From contig NZ_CP038492.1 in the NCBI RefSeq assembly GCF_004751985.1, forward strand, positions 3,658,001-3,722,000: a stretch of DNA of 64,000 bases. The letters run 5' to 3'. The position numbers were made by a program, and so were the translations under genes. Positions 8,967-16,792 of the stretch are shown one piece after another. Numbering within the stretch: the stretch's first letter is position 1; each line of letters starts with the position of its first letter. The notes beneath the pieces were generated by a model. The model saw nothing but the letters and a program-made list of their open reading frames with translations, had not been told where the DNA came from and made no database searches. The DNA comes from Rhodophyticola sp. CCM32. Lineage in GTDB: Bacteria > Pseudomonadota > Alphaproteobacteria > Rhodobacterales > Rhodobacteraceae.

Positions 8967-10355
8967 TCAATACCGGTAATGTTCCGGCTTGAACGGCCCT
9001 GACTGCGCAACACCGATATAATCGGCCTGTTCCTTTGCCAGTTCGGTCAGCTTCACCCCGATCTTCTTCAGATGCAGCCGCGCGACTTTCTCATCCAGCA
9101 GTTTCGGCAGAATATACACCTGGTTCTGATAGGCATCGCCTTTGGTGAACAACTCGATCTGCGCCAGCACCTGATTGGTGAAACTGGCGGACATCACGAA
9201 ACTGGGGTGCCCCGTGGCATTGCCAAGGTTCAGCAAACGCCCCTCGCTGAGCAGGATCAGACGGCTGCCCGAAGGCATCTCGATCATGTCCACCTGCTCT
9301 TTGATATTGGTCCATTTGTGGTTCTTCAGCGCGGCCACCTGAATTTCATTGTCGAAATGGCCGATATTGCCGACGATCGCCATATCCTTCATCTCACGCA
9401 TATGCTCGATGCGGATGACATCCTTGTTGCCGGTGGTGGTGATGAAGATATCGGCATGCGCCACTTCATCCTCCAGCAGAACCACCTCAAACCCGTCCAT
9501 CGCCGCCTGAAGCGCACAGATCGGGTCGGCCTCGGTCACTTTCACCCGTGCGCCCGCCCCGCGCAGCGACGCGGCAGAGCCTTTGCCCACATCGCCATAG
9601 CCGCAGACAACGGCCACCTTGCCGGCCATCATCGTGTCGGTTGCGCGGCGGATGCCATCGACCAGCGATTCCTTGCAGCCGTATTTGTTGTCGAATTTCG
9701 ACTTGGTGACGGAATCGTTCACATTGATCGCGGGGAAGGGCAATTGCCCGTCACGCTGCAATTCATAAAGACGATGCACCCCGGTCGTGGTTTCCTCGGA
9801 CACGCCCTGGATCAGATCGCGCTGTTTGGTGAACCAGCCGGGGGAGGCCGCCATGCGTTTTTTGATCTGCGCGAAAATCGCCTCTTCCTCCTCGGATTTC
9901 GGGATCGCGATCAGGTCGGTCTCCCCGGCCTCGACCCGCGCCCCCAGAAGGACATAAAGCGTCGCATCGCCGCCATCGTCGAGGATCATGTTCGCGCCGC
10001 CCTCAAACAGGAATATCTGGTCCTGATAGTCCCAGTGTTCCTCAAGCGTCTGTCCCTTGACCGCATAAACCGGAATGCCCGCAGCCGCGATGGCGGCCGC
10101 CGCATGATCCTGGGTCGAAAAGATGTTGCAAGAGGCCCAGCGGACATCCGCGCCAAGCTCCACAAGGGTTTCGATCAACACCGCCGTCTGGATTGTCATG
10201 TGCAGTGAACCGGCAATCCGCGCGCCTTTCAGGGGTTTGCTGTCGCCATATTCCTCGCGCAGCGCCATCAGGCCCGGCATCTCGGTTTCTGCGATATCCA
10301 GTTCCTTGCGGCCGAATGCGGCGAGATTGATATCCTTCACGATATAGTCGGTCAC
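8967..10355 (-). CDS. ahcY: Adenosylhomocysteinase
   Basis: AhcY hydrolyses S-adenosylhomocysteine to adenosine and homocysteine in the activated methyl cycle, using tightly bound NAD. 462 residues from a GTG at 10355 preceded by AGGAG; the start is [15 protein letters not shown] and the length is normal. Marks are [15 protein letters not shown], the active-site [14 protein letters not shown], the NAD-binding [26 protein letters not shown], and the C-terminal dinucleotide-closing segment ending KPEHYRY. The frame upstream of the GTG is not conserved-looking. It heads a two-gene operon with the PanE-like gene. Confidence 0.97.
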   Translation of the reverse strand: MTDYIVKDINLAAFGRKELDIAETEMPGLMALREEYGDSKPLKGARIAGSLHMTIQTAVLIETLVELGADVRWASCNIFSTQDHAAAAIAAAGIPVYAVKGQTLEEHWDYQDQIFLFEGGANMILDDGGDATLYVLLGARVEAGETDLIAIPKSEEEEAIFAQIKKRMAASPGWFTKQRDLIQGVSEETTTGVHRLYELQRDGQLPFPAINVNDSVTKSKFDNKYGCKESLVDGIRRATDTMMAGKVAVVCGYGDVGKGSAASLRGAGARVKVTEADPICALQAAMDGFEVVLLEDEVAHADIFITTTGNKDVIRIEHMREMKDMAIVGNIGHFDNEIQVAALKNHKWTNIKEQVDMIEMPSGSRLILLSEGRLLNLGNATGHPSFVMSASFTNQVLAQIELFTKGDAYQNQVYILPKLLDEKVARLHLKKIGVKLTELAKEQADYIGVAQSGPFKPEHYRY

Positions 10356-10462
10356 GGGGCCTCTCCTTTGGGCGGCATCTCGGGGTTTTCCGTCCCATAA
10401 CAGCGCGCCCCGTTGGCGGCAATGGCGGGGCAGGGCCGGAATGCGGAACCCTGACGGAATGT

Positions 10463-10492
10463 AAAAGGGCCGCGTCACAGATTGCGCGGCCC
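10463..10492 (-). terminator. Terminator after the 33-aa ORF
   Basis: On the minus strand GGGCCGCG pairs perfectly with CGCGGCCC around a ten-base loop and is followed by TTTT. It separates the small ORF at 10523-10624 from ahcY. Confidence 0.75.
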
Positions 10493-10522
10493 CTTCCGGT
10501 ATTCTGTCAGTATGTGAAAGGC

Positions 10523-10624
10523 TTATTTGCCTTTTTCCGCACCCTTGCCGCCACCGGGCATTTTTTCGGTCCCGTGGGGTGTGGTTCCGGGGCCTTTGCC
10601 GCCGCCCTTTTCATCTTTTGACAT
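10523..10624 (-). CDS. 33-aa glycine/lysine-rich small protein
   Basis: A 33-residue [21 protein letters not shown] in its first half, ending [15 protein letters not shown] lies seven bases before the ATG and a strong terminator follows the stop, so it forms a complete small transcription unit. The product is hydrophilic, disorder-like and contains two GGGKG motifs. I do not recognise a family and no function can be assigned. Confidence 0.5.
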   Translation of the reverse strand: MSKDEKGGGKGPGTTPHGTEKMPGGGKGAEKGK

Positions 10625-10810
10625 AATCATCCTCCCTTAAATTGCGAATAGTGGAGAAAGCTTAAGCGCAAACCTGCGCCTGCACCTAGAAAATTCTGTG
10701 GCCTATCCCCTCACGGTTGTTCTTTGCACCGCTGCCGCCTATGCCTTTTCGGGCCCAGAGATTGCCGGACAGGACCAGATGCCGAAACAGCCCCCCGCGC
10801 CTGGCAGCGC

Positions 10811-11374
10811 ATGTTGTCGGGTCGCAGATTAGACCTGCTGGACCCCACGCCGGTGGATATCGAGATCGAGGATATCGCCCACGGGCTGGCCTTTGTGGCG
10901 CGCTGGAACGGGCAGACCCGGGGCGATTACCCCTATTCGGTGGCAGAACATTCGCTGCTTGTGGAAGAGATTTTTGGCCGCGCGATGCCCGATGCGCCGG
11001 TCAAATGGCGGCTGGCGGCGCTTTTGCACGATGCCCCGGAATATGTGATCGGCGATATGATTTCCCCGGTCAAGGCGGCGGTCGGCCCCGGCTACGGGGC
11101 ACTGGATGACCGGCTGACTGCGGCTATTCATCTGCGCTTCGGTCTGCCCGCGATGCTGCCCAAAACCATCAAGGCCCGGATCAAACGGGCCGACAAGCTG
11201 TCGGCCTGGTTGGAGGCGACACAACTGGCAGGTTTCACCGAGGCCGAGGCCAACCGGTTTTTCGGGCGCCCTGTGGCGGCCCTCACCCGTGGGTTGACCC
11301 TGCGCCTGCGCCCGCCCGCCGAGGTGCGGGCGGATTTCACCGGACGCCATGCAGAATTGCTGGGGATGTTATGA
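10811..11374 (+). CDS. HD-domain phosphohydrolase (YfbR-like), N-terminus probably frameshifted
   Basis: 187 residues from the ATG at 10811 (MLSGRRLDLLDPTP). HD metal-binding marks are AEHSLLV, LLHDAPEYVIGD and a later KRADKLSAW aspartate; related enzymes are 5'-nucleotidases or similar phosphohydrolases. No ribosome site precedes 10811. A better start, ATG at 10779 with AGGA six bases upstream, reads MPKQPP and then loses frame in a run of six C (10791-10796). One extra C would join it in frame as MPKQPPRAWQRMLSGRR. The stop overlaps the start of the acetyltransferase gene (ATGA), so the two form an operon. Confidence 0.8.
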   Translation: MLSGRRLDLLDPTPVDIEIEDIAHGLAFVARWNGQTRGDYPYSVAEHSLLVEEIFGRAMPDAPVKWRLAALLHDAPEYVIGDMISPVKAAVGPGYGALDDRLTAAIHLRFGLPAMLPKTIKARIKRADKLSAWLEATQLAGFTEAEANRFFGRPVAALTRGLTLRLRPPAEVRADFTGRHAELLGML

Positions 11375-11868
11375 CCCGGAACCTTCACATTCGCCCGGCC
11401 CACGGGCTTGACACAAATGGCATGGCAGAACTGCTTTGCCAGATCATCAGAATTGGCGGCACCACCGCGATGACCCGGCCGGTTACGGCTGTGGATATTG
11501 CCGGTTGGATGGCCCGCGCGCCGGGCAAAAGCGCCTGGCATGTGGCCGAGGATGCAACCGGGCAGATCCTTGGGTTTCAATGGATCGAACCCGCCGAGTA
11601 TCTGCCCCCCGAGGCGGCAGAGATCGCCACATTCGTGGCGCCCGGGCGGCATGGTCTGGGGATCGGATCAAACCTGTTCCGCGCCACGCAGGCAGCAGCG
11701 CGGGATTTGGGATATGCCTGGATCAACGCCAATATCCGTGCCGATAACAGCAGCGGGCTGACCTATTATCAAAGCCGTGGGTTTGAGGATTACGGGGTTA
11801 AACCCGGGTTCCGGCTGGAAAATGGCCAGACCGTGGACAAGGTTCTGAAGCGCTACGCCCTGGATTGA
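11371..11868 (+). CDS. GNAT family N-acetyltransferase
   Basis: 165 residues. The acetyl-CoA pyrophosphate-binding motif A is seen as VAPGRHGLGIGSNLFR (about residues 91-106), preceded by the beta-strand IATF, and motif B as INANIRADNSSGLTYYQSRGF. Substrate unknown; the fold is like phosphinothricin-acetyltransferase relatives. It overlaps the HD gene by four bases. Confidence 0.88.
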   Translation: MTRNLHIRPAHGLDTNGMAELLCQIIRIGGTTAMTRPVTAVDIAGWMARAPGKSAWHVAEDATGQILGFQWIEPAEYLPPEAAEIATFVAPGRHGLGIGSNLFRATQAAARDLGYAWINANIRADNSSGLTYYQSRGFEDYGVKPGFRLENGQTVDKVLKRYALD

Positions 11869-12017
11869 GCGGGCCGGGAGGCGCCGCAACCATGTTTCGT
11901 ATTCTCAAAAAACGGCCGAAGGACAGGGGCGTTTGGGGCGCCACTCTCCCCCGGCCAGAGTAAGGGCGGCCATAACGGCCCGCCACAGGGATCAGTTGTT
12001 GCCGGTGTAAGATGGGA

Positions 12018-12185
12018 TCACAAAATACCGGTGTCGCGCAGCCAGCGGCGCATGCTGCGCTGGTCACGTTGCTTTTGGGGCAGGCGCGACCTGGGGGGGT
12101 CTTCCATCTGGCGCCAGTAATCCGGCGCATCCCATTTTCTCTGCCGTAAGGCGGTTTTCATACTGTCAGCGTAAAGGCGAAGCAT
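12018..12185 (-). CDS. 55-aa basic small protein, hypothetical
   Basis: A 55-residue ORF starting MLRLYADSMKTALRQRKWD, rich in Arg, Gln, Lys and Trp, probably helical. AAGGA lies about nine bases before the ATG. It is divergent from the LysR gene, whose operator-like repeats lie 70-100 bases away, so it could be a target of that regulator. No family is recognised. Confidence 0.5.
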   Translation of the reverse strand: MLRLYADSMKTALRQRKWDAPDYWRQMEDPPRSRLPQKQRDQRSMRRWLRDTGIL

Positions 12186-12254
12186 GGCTTGTTCCTTTCC
12201 ATGTGATCTGTTCCCACAATAGCCGGGCTTGACCTGGTTCGGCGAGTCAGCAAT

Positions 12255-12281
12255 AGCTTGCACATGTAAGCTGAGGTTACA
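12255..12281. promoter_or_regulatory. Probable LysR operator before the LysR gene
   Basis: Two overlapping inverted repeats: AGCTT-N8-AAGCT (12255-12272) and TGTAA-N7-TTACA (12265-12281). The second fits the T-N11-A pattern of LysR-type sites and lies directly before the start codon at 12285, covering the GAGG ribosome site. That position suits negative autoregulation. Confidence 0.5.
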
Positions 12282-12284
12282 GGT

Positions 12285-13184
12285 ATGGATTGGCGTGATA
12301 TCCCCTCCCTCTCGGCGCTGCGCGCGTTCGAGGCCGCCGCCCGGCTGGAGAATTACTCCGCCGCCGCCCGCACGCTGAACGTCACCCATGCGGCCATCGC
12401 GCAGCATGTGCGTGCATTGGAAAGCCATTTCGGCCAGTCCCTGATCGAACGGGAAGGCAAGCGCATGGTGCCCACATCTGTGGGGCGGCGGCTGGCCAAT
12501 GATCTGGCCAACGGGTTTGCCGAGATCGCGGCGGGCGTTCGCACCCTGATGGACGCCGCCGAAGAGGGGCCGATTTCGCTCACCACCACCCAGACATTTG
12601 CCGAAAACTGGCTGATGCCGCGCCTGTCTGGTTTCTGGTCCGCGCATCCCGATATCCCGCTGACGATCACGCCCGATAACCGGGTGCGCGATCTGCGGCG
12701 CGAGGGCCACCATCTGGCGATCCGCTATGGGCGCGGAACCTGGCCGGGGCTGGAGGCGCGGTTTCTGACCTCGGCCAACAAGGCCGTGGTTGCGCATCCC
12801 TCTGTGGTCGCGCAACTGCCTGACAGCTATGACCCGGCGGCGCCGGACGCGGTACAGATGCTGGCCAGACTGCCCTGGGTCATCGACACCAGCTTTGGCG
12901 AGTTCTTTTCCTGGTTCCGGGCCCAGGGGCTGGAGGAAAAGGCCCTCTCGACAACCAAGCTGATGTCAAACTCGCTGGTTCTGGCCGCCTGTCGCGCCGG
13001 CGCCGGGGTCAGCATGCAGCCCTACGCGGTGGTCGAACGGGATATCGAAGAGGGTCGGCTGGTGTTGTTGCGGCAGCAATGCGATGCGGAACTGGGCTAT
13101 TACATCCTGCGCCAGCCGGGCCCTGTGCCCGCCCGGGTGAAGGTGTTTGAAGACTGGCTGGTCGCCTGCGCGGCGGAATGTTAG
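12285..13184 (+). CDS. LysR-type regulator (GcvA-like)
   Basis: 299 residues with an N-terminal winged helix-turn-helix (SALRAFEAAARLENYSAAAR, then THAAIAQHVRALE and LIEREGKR) and a LysR substrate-binding domain (TQTFAENWLMPRL through LDCDAEL-like C-terminus). The spacing and the ARLxSFxxxHPDI-type segment resemble the GcvA/AmpR subgroup. The target is not known; a divergent 55-aa ORF is the nearest candidate besides itself. Confidence 0.88.
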   Translation: MDWRDIPSLSALRAFEAAARLENYSAAARTLNVTHAAIAQHVRALESHFGQSLIEREGKRMVPTSVGRRLANDLANGFAEIAAGVRTLMDAAEEGPISLTTTQTFAENWLMPRLSGFWSAHPDIPLTITPDNRVRDLRREGHHLAIRYGRGTWPGLEARFLTSANKAVVAHPSVVAQLPDSYDPAAPDAVQMLARLPWVIDTSFGEFFSWFRAQGLEEKALSTTKLMSNSLVLAACRAGAGVSMQPYAVVERDIEEGRLVLLRQQCDAELGYYILRQPGPVPARVKVFEDWLVACAAEC

Positions 13185-13290
13185 AGGCGGCTGTCTGACC
13201 CTGCAAAGCGGGTTTGCGGAGTTTTCAGCGAAGACATGGGAAGCAGGCCTTTATGACTTAAGGCTCTCATTTGGGGCGCGACTTTGGCAT

Positions 13291-13386
13291 CTTCCCGCCC
13301 GGCGGCACCGCCGGGCAGCGCCCGTACCGCCCCCACGGGGCGGGTGCTTCGCTTCCTGCCCCTCGGTTCGGGCGCGGCCCTCTGCT
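13291..13386 (+). repeat. Dispersed repeat A, copy 2 (core)
   Basis: The core has the GCCCGGCGG...CCGCCGGGC and CCGCCCCCACGGGGCGG pairs followed by the CCCCTCGGTTCGGGCG block. Its flanks are more diverged than in the other copies. It lies between the LysR gene and the convergent lipoprotein gene. Confidence 0.75.
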
Positions 13387-13471
13387 CTATATGCGCAACC
13401 GGACGCTATTATGTCTCGCCGTATTGGTGTGATCACGGCTCAGGAGAGGTCCGGGTCCAAGGCGCTCTTCC

Positions 13472-13975
13472 TCACCGAAAGAAACAGGTCGTGCCGCTCC
13501 AGATCAGGTCAATGGCGCTGCCGTCTTCGCCCAGAAGGCCATATTCGCCGCCTTTCCGGAATTCGCTCCCAAGCGAGGTTTCCGTGGTCTGCACGGCCCC
13601 CAATGCGTCGCGCGGCTGACCCACAGACAGGCCCTGTGCGGTGCGGAGCCCCGGCTGGTTCAGCACCCAGCCCCGGAAATCGCCATCGGTGAAGTTGAGT
13701 GTCAGGCCATTCGACCAGCGCGCGGCGGTCACCGGGCCTGCGCCGCATTCATCCTGCCGGGTGATCTCCACCGGGCCTGCGCCAAGCAGGCGCGACACGG
13801 TTTCGATCACGCCCTCCCGGGCGCGGCCAAAGCTGATCTCAAGCGGGCTGCCCGCCGGTTGCAACCCGATGGCCGAAGGGCTGAGCGGGGCGGGCAGGGC
13901 CATGGGGGTGTCGCTATTGCCGGGCACACAGGCCGCCAGCGCCAGAGCCGCGACGGCCAGCGCGCCATATCTCAC
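13472..13975 (-). CDS. Putative lipoprotein downstream of regA
   Basis: 167 residues with a signal sequence MRYGALAVAALALAAC whose LAAC is a lipobox (Cys16), then a proline-rich linker and a globular part with two further cysteines (ECGAG and TTCFF) that could form a disulphide. The start is GTG at 13975; it overlaps the repaired regA stop as GTGA, which supports this start and coupling to regA. Function unknown; the position next to regA is the only clue. Confidence 0.75.
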   Translation of the reverse strand: MRYGALAVAALALAACVPGNSDTPMALPAPLSPSAIGLQPAGSPLEISFGRAREGVIETVSRLLGAGPVEITRQDECGAGPVTAARWSNGLTLNFTDGDFRGWVLNQPGLRTAQGLSVGQPRDALGAVQTTETSLGSEFRKGGEYGLLGEDGSAIDLIWSGTTCFFR

Positions 13976-14528
13976 CGGGGGACCGTTTGGCCAGGATACG
14001 TTGCAGGGTCCGGCGGTGCATGTTCAGCCGCCGCGCGGTTTCCGAGACATTGCGGTCACACAGCTCATAGACCCTTTGAATATGTTCCCACCGGACCCGG
14101 TCGGCGGACATGGGGTTTTCCGGCGGCGGCGGCATTTCTTCCTCGGCCGCCAGAAGGGCCGCGGTGATGTCATTGGCATCGGCGGGTTTCGACAGGTAAT
14201 CGGTGGCGCCGATCTTCACGGCGGCCACAGCCGTGGCAATCGCGCCATAGCCCGTCAGCACCACAATCCGGCAATCCGGGCGCTTTTCCCGCAGAATCTC
14301 AACCACATCGAGGCCATTGCCATCTTCCAGCCGCAGGTCGATGACCGCATAGGCGGGGGGCCGCGCCGTGGCAATCGCGCCGCCCGCCGCGACAGAGCCC
14401 GCCGCCTCGACCTCGAAGCCGCGTTTTTCCATGGCGCGCTGCAACCGGCGCAGAAACGGCTCGTCATCATCCACGAGAAGCAGGGACTTGTCAGGCCCGA
14501 TCTCCCGTAGCCTGCGTTCCTGAGACAT
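13972..14528 (-). CDS. regA: RegA/PrrA/ActR redox response regulator, C-terminus frameshifted as read
   Basis: RegA is the response regulator of the global redox system that controls photosynthesis, carbon and nitrogen fixation and respiration genes in alphaproteobacteria. The receiver has DDDEP, the phospho-acceptor in VIDLRLEDG (Asp64) and the KPAD lysine; the nearly invariant C-terminal Fis-type HTH reads DRVRWEHIQRVYELCDRNVS through MHRRTLQRILAKRSP. RegA proteins end RSPR. Here one base is missing from a C5 run (13977-13981), so the frame as read continues 20 residues to 13914 into the lipoprotein gene. Adding one C gives RSPR-stop at 13972 and 185 residues. GGAGG precedes the ATG at 14528. 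Confidence 0.93.
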
Positions 14529-14597
14529 GCGGCATCCTCCGATAGTTGCGCAATTTAACCCTCATACGCGCAATTATTGCGAGAGGTCAATTTGTGC

Positions 14598-15236
14598 TTA
14601 CGACCCGGCCTCAACAAAGCAGCTGACCCGCTCGGCCAGTTGCGCAGGCGAGAGTTCACGCCGGAAGAATTCCACAAACCCATCCTCTGGCATCACCAGA
14701 TAGGTGAAGGTGGAATGATCCACCAGATAGAATTCATCTGATGTGTCATGGGCCTGGTAATAGGTGCGATAGGCCTGGGAGGCTGCGGCGGTCTGTTCCG
14801 GCGTGCCGGTCAGGCCAATCATGTCGGGGTGCACATTGCCGACAAAGGCCCCCACCACGTCCGGCGTGTCACGGCCCGGATCAATGGAGATGAAGGCCGA
14901 TGTCACCGGCATCCCCTGGTCGGCCAGAATATCTACGGCATCCGCATTGCGCACGGTGTCAAGCGGGCAGACATCGGGGCAGAATGTATAGCCGAAATAC
15001 AGCAGCGTCGGCCGGGTGATCACATCCGCATCGGTGACGGTTTCGCCTGCTGCATTGACCAGTTCGAACGGGCCGCCGATGCTGTCCGCCCCGCCGGCGA
15101 TCTGCGTTGCCCGGCAATGGCCATACAGATCGGCATTCGCGTTGTTCTGACCCCGGTTCAGATAGATCACCAGCGCAATCCCGGCCAGCATGGCGGCGAT
15201 CAGAGTGACGGCACTGATGGCATAAATACGGGTCAT
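14598..15236 (-). CDS. senC: SCO1/SenC (PrrC) copper chaperone-like protein
   Basis: 212 residues: one N-terminal transmembrane segment (about residues 5-26), then a thioredoxin-like SCO domain. The copper/redox motif is TFCPDVCP (Cys86, Cys90), and the third ligand is the histidine in LVDHSTFTYL. SCO proteins help assemble the CuA site of cytochrome oxidase; in the RegBA operon the homologue PrrC/SenC passes redox signals from the oxidase. The ATG at 15236 follows AGGAGG closely; an extension to 15275 is unlikely. It lies between regB (divergent) and regA (same strand), the classic order. Confidence 0.94.
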   Translation of the reverse strand: MTRIYAISAVTLIAAMLAGIALVIYLNRGQNNANADLYGHCRATQIAGGADSIGGPFELVNAAGETVTDADVITRPTLLYFGYTFCPDVCPLDTVRNADAVDILADQGMPVTSAFISIDPGRDTPDVVGAFVGNVHPDMIGLTGTPEQTAAASQAYRTYYQAHDTSDEFYLVDHSTFTYLVMPEDGFVEFFRRELSPAQLAERVSCFVEAGS

Positions 15237-15331
15237 CCTGTCCTCCTGGATATATGCGGTCCGTTGATCAACCAAGCCTGACCGACTATCAATTCACGAT
15301 CGCGCGCCTGTGACAGAAAGCCTCGTTCGCC

Positions 15332-16734
15332 ATGGCCTCTATTCCCGATCCGTCCCTGACCCTCGTTTCCGGCGATGCGCGCAGCGAATGGGTGCGGCTG
15401 CGCACGCTTCTGGTGCTGCGCTGGCTGGCGATCCTGGGGCAGACGACCACGGTGGTGATTGTCAGCCTCTATCTGGGTCTGAGGGTTGAACTGGGCCTGT
15501 GTTTTCTGGCCATCGGGGCCAGCGTGATTTCGAACCTGATCGCGATGACGATCTTCCCGGAAAACCAGCGGCTCAGCGACCGGGACGCGATGCTGACCCT
15601 GCTTTTCGATCTGACGCAATTGTCATTCCTGCTGTTTCTGACCGGTGGGCTGAACAACCCTTTTGCCTTGCTGATTCTGGCACCGGTCACGATTTCCGCC
15701 ACCGCGCTGACCCTTCGATCCACGCTGTTTCTGGGGTTTATGGCGATCATGATGATCACACTTCTGGTGGGTGTCTATATTCCGCTCCGCTCTGCCGAAG
15801 GTGTGGTTCTGGCGCTGCCCGATCTGTTTGTTCTGGGTTTCTGGCTGGCGATTGTGATCGGGATCATTTTTCTGTCTGCCTATGCCCGCCGGGTCACCCG
15901 CGAGGCCCATTCCATGACCCAGGCGCTGCTGGCAACGCAGATGGCGCTGGCCCGGGAACAGAAACTGACCGATCTGGGCGGCGTGGTGGCGGCCGCGGCC
16001 CATGAACTGGGCACGCCTTTGGCGACGATCAAACTGGTCTCGACCGAACTGGCGGAGGAACTGGCGGACCGGCCCGAACTGCTGGAGGATGCCACGCTGA
16101 TCCGCGAACAGGCCAACCGGTGCCGCGATATCCTGCGGGCCATGGGCCGGGCGGGCAAGGATGATCTGCATATGCGCAGCGCGCCTTTTGCCGCCGTCAT
16201 GCGCGAGGCGGCCGAACCTCATGAAGACCGGGGCATTGATATCCGGTATGAGTTTCAGGCCGATGAGGGCGCGCCCGAAGGGCAGCCGATCATCTGGCGC
16301 AAGCCCGAGATCATCCACGGGTTGCGCAACCTGGTTCAGAACGCGGTGGATTTCGCGGAAAGCCGGGTCTGGATCGAGGGGCATTGGGGCGATGGCCGGA
16401 TCGGTCTGCGGATGGTCGATGACGGCGCGGGCTTCCCCCGGATCTTCTGGGGCGTTTGGGGGATCCGTTTCTGCGCCGGCGGTCAGGCCCCAAAACCGAC
16501 CAGCGGCCCGGATATGAGGGGATGGGCCTTGGCCTGTTCATTGCCAAGACGCTTCTGGAACGTTCAGGCGCCACCGTGCAGTTTCTGAACGCCTATGATC
16601 CGTTCCTGCCAGCCGAGGACAGGGGCGAAAAACGCGGTGCCGTTGTTGTGGTCAGCTGGCCGGATGACGCGATTGGCCTGCTGGCCAATGAGGCCAGCGC
16701 GCCGTTGGGCGCCAATCAACCGTTTCCCGTTTAA
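15332..16734 (+). CDS. regB: RegB/PrrB redox sensor histidine kinase, one-base frameshift as read
   Basis: RegB phosphorylates RegA under reducing conditions. Six transmembrane helices fill the first ~170 residues, with the quinone-site segment TGGLNNPFALL; then the H-box AAAAHELGTPLAT and the redox-active cysteine in ANRCRDILRAMG. The frame as read runs to 16588 and its tail is nonsense after DDGAGFP. Adding one C to the C5 run at 16435-16439 restores PPDLLGRLGDPFLRRR, the ATP-binding G2 box GYEGMGLGLFIAKTLLE and an end at 16734, 467 residues in all. Divergent from senC with 95 bases between the starts. Confidence 0.92.
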
Positions 16735-16792
16735 CGCATCGTTAACCCTTCTGCCGTTTGGTTGCCGGATGGAATTTTCGGCAGGGGGGCAT

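Noticed and set aside
10356..10462. SAH or SAM riboswitch before ahcY
   Set aside because: The leader is short and I cannot find the paired core of any SAH or SAM class; no match claimed.
11892..11963. 23-codon plus-strand ORF after the acetyltransferase
   Set aside because: Ribosome site too far (about 11 bases) and no support beyond an open frame.
13914..13974. RegA extended by 20 residues over the lipoprotein gene
   Set aside because: The extension follows a C5 run, and one added C gives the conserved RSPR end with a GTGA overlap to the next gene.
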